A stretch of 46,338 bases of DNA, from the NCBI GenBank assembly GCA_004335835.1, contig RWJK01001609.1, positions 2,321 through 48,658 on the forward strand, written 5' to 3'. The notes under the pieces are model-generated. The model was not told the origin of the DNA. It made no database searches and was given only the letters and a program-made list of their open reading frames with translations. The position numbers and the translations under genes are program-made. This DNA is from Scenedesmus sp. ARA3. Taxonomy: Eukaryota; Chlorophyta; Chlorophyceae; Sphaeropleales; Scenedesmaceae. This document shows positions 33,868-42,983 of this stretch, piece by piece (within the stretch, counting starts at the first letter, position 1; each line of letters begins with the position of its first letter).

Positions 33868-36800
33868 GGTTGCAGCCGAGCAGCTGCGCTGCTGTGTGTT
33901 GCTGCACTTGCATCTGTATGTACCGCCCGTACTTGTGCGGTTGCCAAGCGCTGATCCCAAAGAGTGCTGGGCGCAAACAGAACAAGCAGCACAAACAGCA
34001 TGCAGGTCTCCTCCCTGCTCTTCTCCTGCCTGGCGTGTCAATACAGCCACTGCGCTGCATGCCCTTGCATCCTTGTGTGCCGTCTCACCTGTGTCTGTAG
34101 GGCCACGCAGCTGCTGCCTGACGTGCACTACAGCGACAGCTGCATGCCTGTTCGCCTGCAGTGCGGGTCTCAACGCGTCTTTCTGCTGCATCCCTTGTTG
34201 CTTGCAGGGCCACGCAGCTGCTGCCTGACGTGCGCTACAGCGACAGCGAGTACCGCACCACACTCACGCTCTCACCCAACAGCGAGTACAGCGCGGCATT
34301 CAAGGTGCGCTGTGCATGCTGCGTGCTGGCAAGCAACTGTGGTAGAACAGGCCACAGCGTATGCATTCGGCACAGCCACGGCTTGCTTCGTGTGTCATTG
34401 GTTTGACCTTGGGCTGCACCGTTCTCTGATCTGCATATGGTGGCGGCAGTCCATCCTGTTGCGCTATGCAAGCACATTGTATGCCCATCACTGCATGCTG
34501 CTGCGCCTGCTGCTGACTCCGCTATGTGCTGGCTGTGCTGCGCTACGCTTCAGCCAGGTGGCTGGCACGCTGAAGCGCTGTGCGGCTGAACTCTGTGCTG
34601 TGCGCTCACGCACGCATGCATGCATGCTGGTATGGTGATGCATGCCAGTGTCCTTGTTATACCTCCAAATTCTGAAGCTCTGGTGTGTTGTGTTCTCCTG
34701 CAGGTTGCTGGTGAGGCCACGCTGGAGCTCACTCTGAGCCAGTTCTGGAGCAGCCTGGGGGGCAGCAGCCTGGAGGTGGAGCTGTCCTTCCACGGCCTGG
34801 CTGCACAGCCAGCAGCAGGTGTGCGGCGCTTATAATGCACCATGGTGAAGTACATTGAAATACAGTTGTAAATGTATGAAGGGTGTTCGGTGCGGTGCGG
34901 CAGACCTGTAGCAGCAGGGCAGCCGCAGCCTGGAGGTGGAGCTCTCCTTCCATGGGCTCGATGCGCGGCCCACGGCAGGTGTGCAGGCTTTGTACTTTGT
35001 TTGTTTTATTTCATTGCAGTTGTTAAATCCTTGGCGGCAGCCGCAGCCTGGAGGTGGAGCTCTCCTTCCATGGCCTGGCGGCACAAGCTGCAGCAGGTGC
35101 GGCCGCGCACGCCCTGCGCCCTTCGAAGACAGTTGTGGTGCAAGAGAGTGACTAGTACTATAACATACAAACGTTTGGGGTTCGGTGGTTTTCGCAGAGT
35201 GAGCCGCATCGCAAGCAGCAGCAGGGCCTCAGGTTAAGAGTTCCAGTGCCTTCCTTGAATAGGGCGAAAATGTTATTGATGCTGCTGCTGCAACTGCCCC
35301 TGCTGCTGCTGTTTCTTTTGATGTGATGTCATGCAGGCGTGCTGGGGGTGGGCGGGCCTGCTGCTGCTGCCGGCGCAGGGCTGCTGCTGGAAGGTGCCGC
35401 AGGGCCACTCAAGGTGTGCTGTGGCTGGTGGCAGGGCCCAGCTGACAGGCTTGTTGCAGGCAGAACCCGCATGATAAACTGCCTGCAACGTGCCTGATCA
35501 ACTGTTGTGGCTGATGGCAGGGCGACAGCTGCTCAGCTCGTCTGCAGTGCAGAAACCGCACAAGCTGCCGTCGAGCATAGCATGCGGCTTCTGCTGCAGC
35601 GCTGTCTGCTGCTCTGCTGAGCATCTGTTACCAATTCATACACCTGCCCCGCCAGCCATCCAGCAGCAACTGCACAAACAGCAATTGCTTACGCGGCGCA
35701 CTCTGCACCTTGCATTTCCTTCAGCCCCTGCACACACCCCTGCAGCTGCTAGTGGACTGCCTGCTGCGCCAGGAGCCTGTGTCACTAGCACCCCAGCACC
35801 ACATGTCATAACAAACACTGAAGCGCTGCCCACTGCACTCCCCATGCTCTCCACATGCCGCGCAAGTACACCCTGACGCGCCGCCTGCTGCACTGTCCTC
35901 ATTCCTCACGCCCCTCCTCATCCCTTACACAGCTGCAGCTGCTGGTAGAGTGCCCGCTGCGCCGGCGGAAAGTCAAGCCGCAGGCCAAGCTCAGCCATGC
36001 CAACACCAGCCTGCGCCACTAGCACCCCAGCACCACATGCTCCAACAAAAACCGACACGCCGCTAACTGCACTGCCCTCACACCCCCATCATCCCGCACA
36101 CTGCCTGTCCTGCTGCAGCTGCTGGTGGAGTGCCCGCTGCGCCGGCAGAAAGTCAAGCCGGAAGCAAAGCTGACACACGCCAACCTCAGCATCAAGCCAA
36201 AAGAGGCAACTGTGGAGCCGCTGCTTGATCCCAGGGATTGCCTGCCTGGGGGCAGGGTGGCGTACCGGCTGGTGCTGACCTATGGGTTCAATGTGACTGA
36301 GGGTGGGAAGTACAAGCCCTGCGTGCCGCTGACCAACAGGTGCGGCGTGGCGGCTGTGTACTTATGTTGAGTGGTTGGGTGCTGCTTGGCGCTGAGCTTT
36401 GAACTGCAGTTGTATGGGCCAGGCGTGACTGCTGTGTGTGTCTGCTCACCAACAGGTGTGGCGTGGCGGGTGTTTAGTGTTGTTTGTTGTCTGGTTGAGC
36501 AACCGCGATTGGCAATGCAGGACGTAGTGTACGCCTTCTACTTGTGACAAACAGCGTTGCAGCCACTTTTTTTGTGATGGCAGCTGGCAGCAACTGCACA
36601 TCTGTAGGCGCCAGATGCCATGTGGCACAGCGCCCGCATTCTCAATGCTCTAAGGTCTAGCAGGACCCGTGTGTACAAAAACTCCAGAAACAAGAACCCG
36701 AATGCTCTGCTGTCGCTGCTGTGTGCGCGGTGGGGCGCAGGTTCCTGTTCTTAAGTTGCGCGTGCCAGGACCAGGTTGTAGGCAAGCCCAGAAACATGAA

Positions 36801-39800
36801 ACCGAAAACACTCTGTGGCTGCTGCTTTGCTGTGGTGCAGGTACCTGTATGACAGCCCCCTGGAGGCGCAGCTGACGCAGGTGGGCTGGGGTTTTCGGTT
36901 TTGGGTTTTGGTTGATGGGCGGGGCAGCACTGGCAGGGCAGCAGCCTGTTGTTGCCTGCTCTGCGGTGCTGATAGCCATAGCGGCCGTGATATTGTTACT
37001 GGCATGTACACGATGAACATAGCCAAAGTTACACGGATACTGCACAGAATTTGGAGGCGCACACGCGGCTGCTGTCCTGGGGTGGCGCTGTGCCTGTACC
37101 TGTGTTTCAAGGGTGTCACTGCGCCTGATGAGGTGCCCCTGCTGTGCTGTGCCCCTGCTGTTTGGTGGATTTGCAGATGTTTAATCACACAAGCGGCTGC
37201 TGTGCACGGGTGATGCTGTGCCTGATGAGAACCCCTGCTGTGCTGTGCACCCGCTAACTTTCATTCAATCTGCAGATCTTCGATTCGCACAAGCGGCTGC
37301 TGTACACGGGTGACGCCGTGCCTGATGAGGTGGCGCTGGCCAAGGGCGAGCACAGCGCGCGGCTGCTGCTGCGGCACGACGACAGGGCGCTGCTGGAAAA
37401 GCTGAAGGGCACCTGCCTGGTGAGCAGCAAAGTTGCAAATTGGGCAGCGGAGCTTGGGTGACAGGTGTTTGACGCAAGCTTGCAAAGATCATATAGCTGC
37501 ACCATTCAACAGCCCTGCTGGAGAAGCTGAAGGGCACCTGCCTGGTAAGTAGCGCGCAAGTGACACGAGGTTGGGAGGTACATCAGTGATTTTTAGGTAT
37601 GCAATATGCTTCCGTGTGGTTGCAAGGGCATGACCACAGGGCCCTGATGGAGAAGCTGAAGGGCACTTGCCTGGTGAGCTGTGTGCAAGGTTGGCAAGTT
37701 AAACTGAAGGCGTGAAGGCACTTGCCCACTGCCGCCCCTGCAGATGATCAGCCACATGGCAGTGCCGGCGTACAGCAGCCAGCATGCATGTCTGTTTCTG
37801 ATGCTGCTTAACCACCCTCTGCTGCTGCAGCTGCCGCACCTGTTGCTGCTGCTGCACCTGCTGCCATCCCCAGGGGTTCAATCGCAAGCTGGACAGCCCT
37901 GTGACCCTACACCAGCCCCCGTGCACGTTAGTTGTGCGGCTGCTCAACCACCCTCCACTGCTGCTGCTGCCCCTGCAGGTGCTCAGCAGCAAGCTGGACA
38001 GCCCCGTGGCAGTGCCTGTGTACAGCAGCCAGCATGCGTGTCTGTTTCTGATGCTGCTTGACCACCCTCTGCTGCTGCTGCTGCTGTTCCTGCTGCCACT
38101 GCTGTCACCTCCACCAGGTGCTGAGTTGCAAGCTGGACAGCCCCGTGGCAGCACCTGTGTACAGCAGCCAGCATGCGTGTCTGATTCGCTGCCGCCAACT
38201 CCCTTTGCTGCTGCTGCTTCCTGCTGCATCTTCTGCCGCTGCTGCTTCTGCAGGTGCTCAGCCGCAAGCTGGACAGCCCCGTGGCAGTACATGTGTACAG
38301 CAGCCAGGTTGCAAGCCTGTTTTTGCTGCTGCTCAACCACCTCCAATGCTGCTGCTGCTTCCTGTTGCATCTCTTGCTGCACCCGCTGCTGCTGCTGCAG
38401 GTGCTCAGCCGCAAGCTAGACAGCCCCGTAGCAGTGCCTGTGTACAGCAGCCACGCGGCAGCACTCACGGGCGGCAGCGCAGCGGGCGAGTGCTTCCTGT
38501 CTGCTGGCGACAGGGCTATGCTGTGGCTGGGGCCGGTGCCCGAGGACAAACTACCCAAGGATGCACAAGGTGGGCGGAGTTTGTTTTTGTATGGTTTGAT
38601 TCTTTATTGGCTTGGTTGCCTGTCTGGTGATTATGTTGAGGGCGAGTTAGTGTCGAGAGGAGTCGCTTTGCTGTTGTATGATATACACTGGAAGCTGCAA
38701 AGGCAGTGCATGCAGCACGTGCCAGGGACACAATACAGTGACAGGGCCATGCTGTGGCTGGGGCCTGTGCCCGGGGACAACCTGCCCAAAGATGCACAGG
38801 GTCAACAAATGTTGCTGCTGTTTGGCTTCAATTTTGACCTCCTGCACCACTGTAACTTTCCCCTGAAGTTGTGGGCAAGCTTGATGGACATACATTCAAG
38901 GGAAGCAGGCAGTGGTTGCGGTGTAGTCGAATGGGATCCACTTGTTTGCACCTCAGCTGCTGGCTGCTTTCCTTTGGATGGAGTGCAACAAGCTTGCCCC
39001 CAAGGATCAGTGAAAAGGGGAATGGTGCCAGCAGTAGCATCGTGCCAGTGGGGTTGCACAGTGCCTGGTACTATGTCAGCAATACATGCGCATGCACATG
39101 GTACGCATATCTGGTGCATAGTGCGCCAGTTTCATTGGTCGCTGCCAGATGGCAAGCTGCCCAAGCATGGACAGGGTAAGCATTGGCACAGCAGCTAAAT
39201 AGTCACGGCGCCACTTCTGTTACACAGGGCACAACTCTCCCGTTAATTTGCTGAGAAATCAAGTTGAATGCTGATGTTTGACAACGTCTGGCAAGTTGAC
39301 GCGAAGATGGGTGAGCGCCCGTCAGGTAGCCTTTCTACTGTCATGGAACGCAGCAAAAGACAGCACCTGCGTATACACTACGTACAGCACATGGGGATAG
39401 TGATGTCACATGTTACAATGTGTTAGTGACACGGTGCGCTGTGTTACCTCACTGTTTTCAAATGCAGGCCGTGTGCTGGAGGGCACCCTCAGCCTGGGCC
39501 AGCTGCGAAGAGGCAGTGGGGCATCGCCAGCCGTGACGCCCTTTGCGTACCTGCCGCCGCCGCCAGCAGCAGACAAGGCGGCAGGCAAGGGCGACAGCAG
39601 CAGCAGCAGCAAGCCGCCACCCAAGCCGCCAGCAGAGAGGGTGAGTGCGCAGCAGCGCTGCTGCTTGGGCTGAGCATGCAGAGCTGTGAGAAATGGGGTT
39701 TGGCACAGGATGCAGCTGCTAGTTGGACCAGCCACCGCCGGGCTGTGTGCGGCACAAATGTGCGTCCTTGCTGTGCCTGTTCCCAACTGCCCTGTCTCCT

Positions 39801-40407
39801 GTGCTCTTACTTTTCCATCACCTGTTTTTTATCCCACCACATCACTGCCCTGTCTGGCATGTCGCCTGCTCTGTCGCCTGCCTCCTGGCGCGTTCACTTA
39901 CATCCCCGATTCAAAACCTCAATCAGCGCTTGTCAACCCTGTTCAGCACCACAACCCTGGCCGACCGTGCAGCTGTCTGAGGCGCTGCGTGATGCCATAG
40001 CCTGCTGATACGCATCTGCTCCCTGACACTCCCACAACACATCACTACCCTGTCCCCTGTCGCCTTCCTGTGCCTACTACTGCCTAAGTTCCAACCTAAT
40101 CGGAAGCTCAACCATTGTTGCTGCTGCAGCTGTGTGAGGCGCTGCGTGATGCCAAGCTGGCGCTGCTGAAGGAGCTCAAGGCTGTCTGTGTGTTTGCCTT
40201 TCTGTCTGCATGACCGTCTGTCTGCCTGTCTCCTGTCTCCTGCAGCTGTCTGAGGCGCTGCGTGATGCCAAGCTGGCGCTGCTGAAGGAGCTCAAGGCAG
40301 ACCAGCCAGAAGAGGCAGCAGCAGCAGAGGACCTCAGCACAGAGCTGCTGGCTGAGGCACCAAGCCACCTGCCGCTACTGCTGGAGGTCATGAAGAGGTG
40401 CGGCTGG

Positions 40408-40451
<44 letters not shown>

Positions 40452-42085
40452 GTTGTTGCTTGTGAGGCTATCTTGCGTATCTGCGCACATGCCGAGTGCA
40501 GCCAGCGCGCGCTGATGCTGGCACCGCATGATGATGCTGCCTGCACCCTGCTCTGTGCATACCACCAGATTCGCCTGTGTGAGTTGCGCTGTAGCAAGTT
40601 CTTCATGCCTCAAGTTGCCACCCACAGCCCCGCATACTCTGCATCTAGGCAGCACCCATTGCAGCCATTCTGAACTGCTGTCTCCCCTGCATGTCGCTTG
40701 CTGCTTCTTGCTACTCGTATTGCAGGAGGGCTGCTGCAGCTAAGGGCGAGGCACGTGCAGAGCAACTGCCTGCCATCATCGCAGCAGCAGATGCAGTCAT
40801 TGCTGCCATCAACGTGCCAGAGCTGGCTGCATTCTTGGCACTGCGGGCGCCTGCAGACGCAGACGAAGCCAACAGCAGCAGCAGCAGCAGCAGTGAGGTC
40901 AGCAGCAGCAGCAGCTACAAGCAGCAGAAGGCTGAGAAGGATGCTGCCAAGGCTGCTTTACTTGAAGCGCTGCGGGTGAAGCTCAAGGCGCAACTGGAGG
41001 CTGCAGAGGTGGGTGATGCTGCTGACAGTTGCTAGTTGTTATGTGTGAACATTCTGCTTTGTTGCAAACCTGCCTTTGCTGAGCTACAATTTCTGGCGCG
41101 AGGCTCAAAGGCGCAGCTGGAGGTGGCCGAGGTGGGTGGCGCTTGTTTGAGGAAGCGTTGTTTGTTGCGGCTGCACTGCCTGTGTTGAGTTACAGTTCAT
41201 GCGAGCAATGCATATGCGGCAAGCCTGCAGCAGACCTTGCATCAGATCGAGCCTCGCGTGACCGTCGGTGCAAGTGAGGCAGCGCACCGACCAGCAGAGG
41301 CGCAAGTGCAGCAATGCACTATAGACATGTACAATGAGCACTGCTGTATGGCGGCTGCCAGCGCTGTTACAGCTGCTGGCATAGCTCGCACTGCCAGCAC
41401 AATTATGTTTTTTTATGTGCTGTCCCACACCTATCTGCTGTTTGTGTTGCAGGTGGTGCCGGGTGATGCAGCTGCAGCAGCTGATGTGGCTGCCACAGCG
41501 GCGCAGCTGCGGCAATGGGTGGACACGTCAGCAGACAAGGAATACCTGCTGCTGCACGCACGCGTGGAGGCGGCAGCTGGCAGGTGCGCTGCCATTGCAG
41601 ATGGCGATGTGTTTCTAGTGGTTCAAGGCCCACTGCAGCTTTTGGTGCAATGAAGCAGGACAAGGGAAACATCATGTGTGTTACGGCAGGCGCTGTTGCG
41701 GCGCACGCGTTGCGGGTGCGTCTCGGTCTATTCTGGTGTCTGCGCAGCGCAGTTGATGGTGTGCTGCTGCTGCATGCTGCCCTCTGTAGAATGCTGCAAT
41801 GTCTTGGCTGCCTTGCGTTGCCGTGTCTGTACATCTGCATGAATCACATCAGTTGCAGCTTAATACCATCAAATCTGCATGCACACTGCTGCCTGCAGGC
41901 CTGCTGCCGCCCTTACTGCGCTGGACAAGCTGCTGGCTCCATCAGACGAGGTGCCTGCTGCTGCTGCCCCTGAGGCGTCACAGCTGAAGCGCACGCTGCT
42001 GCAGCAGCTGGGCTGGCAGCACTGGGCAGCATACGATGAGGCCTGGGCGCGTGTGAAGTTCCCAGCAAAGCTGCCGCTGCTGTGA
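22175..42085 (+). CDS. TPP2: Tripeptidyl-peptidase II, subtilisin-like serine exopeptidase
   Basis: Twenty-nine exons were traced with matching phases, giving about 1,540 residues (animal TPP2 about 1,250; Arabidopsis about 1,380). TPP2 removes tripeptides from free N-termini of peptides released by the proteasome and forms giant cytosolic spindle complexes. The whole family architecture is present: subtilase core with Asp, His, Asn and Ser, the long insertion between Asp and His, the central beta-rich domain, and the helical C-terminus ending [13 protein letters not shown]. Extra length comes from Ser, Ala and Gln runs encoded by CAG repeats. The start codon is not resolved. The first traced exon encodes [11 protein letters not shown], which could belong to a transit peptide. 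TGA is at 42083-42085. Exon coordinates are given in the two domain entries. Confidence 0.93.
22592..23052. repeat. Four echoes of the TPP2 exon 2 acceptor edge
   Basis: GGCGCGCTGCGC followed by a CTTCCTGGAGCAGCACC-like segment occurs at about 22596, 22700, 22804 and 22932, before the intact exon (23054). Two copies sit behind intact CTGCAG or CCGCAG acceptors, but all soon meet a stop or lose the frame. Long CTG tracts separate the last copies (22865-22911 and 23003-23033). Confidence 0.95.
23229..23775. repeat. Five echoes of the TPP2 exon 2 donor edge
   Basis: The exon tail (CGGGCGTGGACCCCAGCGC.. to GGCAAGCCCAAG|GTG) recurs at about 23243-23300, 23356-23412, 23485-23542 and 23618-23672, with a partial fifth at 23735-23771, spaced roughly 115-135 bp. 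Several copies retain a GT donor. The join from the first, intact tail (23178) to exon 3 is the only phase-clean model. Confidence 0.95.
24318..24376. repeat. Echo of the TPP2 exon 3 donor edge
   Basis: GGCATGTGGGCTGC..GGCTGTTTGAGCTGTTCC..CTGCAG|GTG matches the end of exon 3 (24095-24150) with a few substitutions and one small deletion. Confidence 0.85.
25078..25160. repeat. Diverged echo of the TPP2 exon 4 end in an open extension
   Basis: This copy encodes [20 protein letters not shown] then SYDDPG|G, versus [20 protein letters not shown] then YDDAG|G at the exon 4 end (about 24847-24918). The reading frame is open from exon 4 through this copy, which ends in its own GTGG donor in the same phase 1. 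Exon 4 may therefore end at 24918 or 25155, the latter adding 79 residues. Confidence 0.75.
26921..26977 (+). other. Candidate 57-nt cassette exon, partial copy of TPP2 exon 8
   Basis: The segment follows an intact acceptor (GCCTGCGCAG) and precedes an intact donor (GGAG|GTAAAC). It opens with a copy of the exon 8 start (GAQIIS-K instead of GAQIISCK) and reads on to TISYGG, resembling the exon 8 end (MSYGE). It begins and ends in phase 1, the phase of both neighbouring exons, so inclusion would insert 19 residues without a frameshift. Confidence 0.55.
27752..27800. repeat. Echo of the TPP2 exon 9 donor edge
   Basis: AAGGCCGGCGTCATTTTTGT..GGCCAGCGCAGGCA repeats the exon end that carries the oxyanion Asn, but reads SAGSAS instead of SAGNAG and has lost a clean donor (GCAAGTGAAG). 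Confidence 0.85.
27885..28630. repeat. Six echoes of the TPP2 exon 10 acceptor edge
   Basis: Copies of the exon start (GGCCCTGC, then AGCACAGTTGG.. GGCACCAGCAG) lie at about 27895, 28009, 28149, 28265, 28420 and 28524, before the intact exon at 28641. Copy spacing is 104-155 bp. Five keep a GCAG acceptor. Copies 2 and 4 extend furthest into the exon, past GCGTACGTGAGCCCTG. This is the largest echo array in the window. Confidence 0.96.
28887..28935. repeat. Echo of the TPP2 exon 10 donor edge
   Basis: GGCCAGCAGTACACCTGG.GCAGCAGGGGGCCCAC followed by a CATGTGAGC donor is repeated 127 bp after the real edge (28764-28810), including intronic flank GCTGCGGCTGGTGTGGCTGT. Confidence 0.9.
30718..30790. 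repeat. Echo of the TPP2 exon 15 acceptor edge
   Basis: CGCAGGTGTGACATGACCGT.. to GCCGGCCTGG repeats the start of exon 15 (real acceptor at 30868-30869, CCGCAG|GTATGACGTGACC). Flanking GTCCGCTCCTGTGGCT is also duplicated. The copy diverges after about 55 nt. Confidence 0.9.
31100..31600. repeat. Several echoes of the TPP2 exon 15 donor edge
   Basis: The exon end (AGCTACACCGTCAGCGTGAC.. then CTGCATGAG|GTG) recurs at about 31228-31270 and 31437-31486, with shorter traces near 31115, 31355 and 31558 (GCCAGCGCTGC) and one at 32157-32180 far into the same 1.9 kb intron. Confidence 0.85.
32285..32884. repeat. Four echoes of the TPP2 exon 16 acceptor edge alternating with (TGCC)n arrays
   Basis: Exon-start copies (GGATGC then TCTGTTGATGACAAGCT-like) lie at about 32348, 32500, 32652 and 32767, before the intact exon at 32889. 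The first three are directly preceded by TGCC/CTGC arrays (about 32293-32345, 32453-32498 and 32599-32651), and a shorter array precedes the real exon. Array and exon edge appear duplicated as one unit of about 120-150 bp. Confidence 0.95.
33510..33660. repeat. Echoes of the TPP2 exon 17 acceptor edge
   Basis: CGCAGGAGCTGCGCCACTTT at about 33513 and TGCAAAAGCTGTGCCACTTT at about 33626 copy the start of exon 17 (GCAG|GAGCTGCGCCATTTT at 33722) together with flanking GCACGTGCCGC. Confidence 0.8.
34090..34145. repeat. Echo of the TPP2 exon 18 acceptor edge
   Basis: TAGGGCCACGCAGCTGCTGC then CTGACGTGCACTACAGCGAC repeats the first 45 nt of exon 18 (34208). Its acceptor is TAG rather than CAG. Confidence 0.9.
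34918..35097. repeat. Two echoes of the TPP2 exon 19 donor edge
   Basis: AGCCTGGAGGTGGAGCTCTC.. to GGCAGGTGTG recurs at 34924-34983 and 35044-35100. Both keep a potential donor (GCAG|GTG) in the same phase as the intact exon end at 34818, so use of any copy depends on an acceptor. Confidence 0.92.
35735..36020. repeat. Echoes of the TPP2 exon 21 acceptor edge
   Basis: CTGCAGCTGCT then GTGGACTGCCTGCTGCGCC-like at about 35740, and a longer copy at 35934-36010 (GTAGAGTGCCCGCTGCGCCG then GAAAGTCAAGCCG), precede the intact exon (36119). A donor-side trace of the same exon (CTCACCAACAGGTGTGGCGT) lies at 36444-36463. Confidence 0.85.
37048..37700. repeat. Echoes around TPP2 exon 23
   Basis: Upstream copies of the exon start lie at about 37174-37235 (CACACAAGCGGCTGCTGT) and, more decayed, 37050-37135. 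Downstream copies of the exon end (GAGAAGCTGAAGGGCAC then TTGCCTGGT-like) lie at 37518-37548 and 37646-37678, both keeping a donor, with a short trace near 37704. Confidence 0.88.
37738..38330. repeat. Five echoes of the TPP2 exon 24 acceptor edge
   Basis: Copies at about 37743, 37877, 37979, 38118 and 38254 repeat the exon start (GTGCTCAGC.GCAAGCTGGAC then GTGTACAGCAGCCA). The intact exon begins at 38401. Pyrimidine-rich CTG tracts and an acceptor accompany most copies. Confidence 0.94.
38738..39178. repeat. Echoes of the TPP2 exon 24 donor edge
   Basis: AGTGACAGGGCCATGCTGTG then GGGGCCTGTGCCC.. to GATGCACAGGGT at 38739-38802, and a decayed copy at 39143-39178 (GGCAAGCTGCCCAAGCATGG), repeat the end of exon 24 (38569). 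Confidence 0.9.
39964..40190. repeat. Two echoes of the TPP2 exon 26 acceptor edge
   Basis: GTGCAGCTGTCTGAGGCGCT then GCGTGATGCCA at 39968, and a longer copy at 40127-40184 running to GAGCTCAAGGC, precede the intact exon at 40246. Both have usable-looking acceptors. Confidence 0.93.
41100..41138. repeat. Echo of the TPP2 exon 27 donor edge
   Basis: GAGGCTCAAAGGCGCAGCTG then GAGGTGGCCGAG|GTGGGTG repeats the end of exon 27 (40980-41015) with the donor intact. Confidence 0.88.
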
Positions 42086-42983
42086 TGCAGTGTGATCGGG
42101 TTGACGTAGCTGTGGCTGGCTGTAGGGAAGCATGATTGGGAGCTGCGTTGCTTGTCACAAGCAAGTTGGCTTTCACAGGACGAGTCTTGCTGACGCTCAG
42201 AGCTGTCGGCAGTGTTTGGCCCCTTGCCCACATGCTGCAGCATTCTTGACAGCACATGAAACCACCAGCAGGCCCAACGGGCTGACTCACAACACGTGGA
42301 CTTAGGGGTTGGCGGGGTGTCCTGCTTTGGAGTTGAACCCTCCTAGCCTGGAAGGGGTAGAGCAGACAGACAGAATGTAAACTGGACAATGCCTGGTAAT
42401 GTCCGATGGCACCGTGTTAATTTGCGATCTTGTAGTCGAATCGTGGTCTTGTACTCGCAATTCTGGCAGCTCAGCAGGTTGGCTTTCCCGTCCAGACCCC
42501 ACCACATCTGTAATGCCAGCAGCATTGGTGCCAGACATGTGGATATGGCTGACCATGCGCAATTTAAGATGATGTTTGATAGCTGCGACAGATGCTCAGC
42601 TTCTAGCATTAGTCGCTGCTTGAAGTTTTCTTCACCTTGAAGAGGCCGCAGCTGGTGCAACCAGCAGAGAAGACTGTTCACAAGAGAAGCCGCTGCCAAT
42701 ACGAAACACAGAATGAGCAGCAATTACTACAGGTACCGTTAGGCTGGCCCCAGTGGGGATCAGGCATGCAGCACTTGGCAGCATATTGGAGTTCTAGGTG
42801 ACTGTGGATGGTGTTCAGCGAGTCAACAAGCTTATGAAACACGCATAGCGTGAACCAAAATACCTTGTTTCGTGGGTGTCACACGCAGTTATGCTGTGCT
42901 ACAGTCCCCCAGCACAGCAGTTGACTGTTGCGCAGTGTTCTTTGCCGCTGACATTCAATAAATGTGCCGTGTTCTGTGTGCAG
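42086..42983. other. Intergenic region, TPP2 3' UTR and unresolved 5' part of the bZIP-type gene
   Basis: The stretch holds the TPP2 3' UTR and, because the first recognised exon of the next gene needs two upstream bases to complete a codon, probably at least one undetected 5' exon. I could not find the expected basic-region exon here. The segment 42630-42725 is open in one frame (KRPQLVQPAEKTV..), but its identity is unclear. Confidence 0.4.
42376..42380 (+). terminator. Possible TGTAA poly(A) signal of TPP2
   Basis: TGTAA lies 291 nt beyond the TPP2 stop codon, within the usual range for chlorophyte 3' UTRs. This rests on the motif only. Confidence 0.3.

Larger units (their letters stand above)
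30870..42085 (+). other. TPP2: TPP2 central and C-terminal exons 15-29
   Basis: Exons: 30870-31008, 32889-33320, 33722-33819, 34208-34304, 34704-34818, 35337-35413, 36119-36339, 36841-36880, 37276-37419, 38401-38569, 39468-39640, 40246-40397, 40726-41008, 41453-41583 and 41899-42085. Family-typical segments include [126 protein letters not shown] and [14 protein letters not shown] small additional exon could be missing between exons 20 and 21 or between 26 and 27, where the alga is shorter than plant TPP2, although the direct joins are in frame. Confidence 0.85.
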
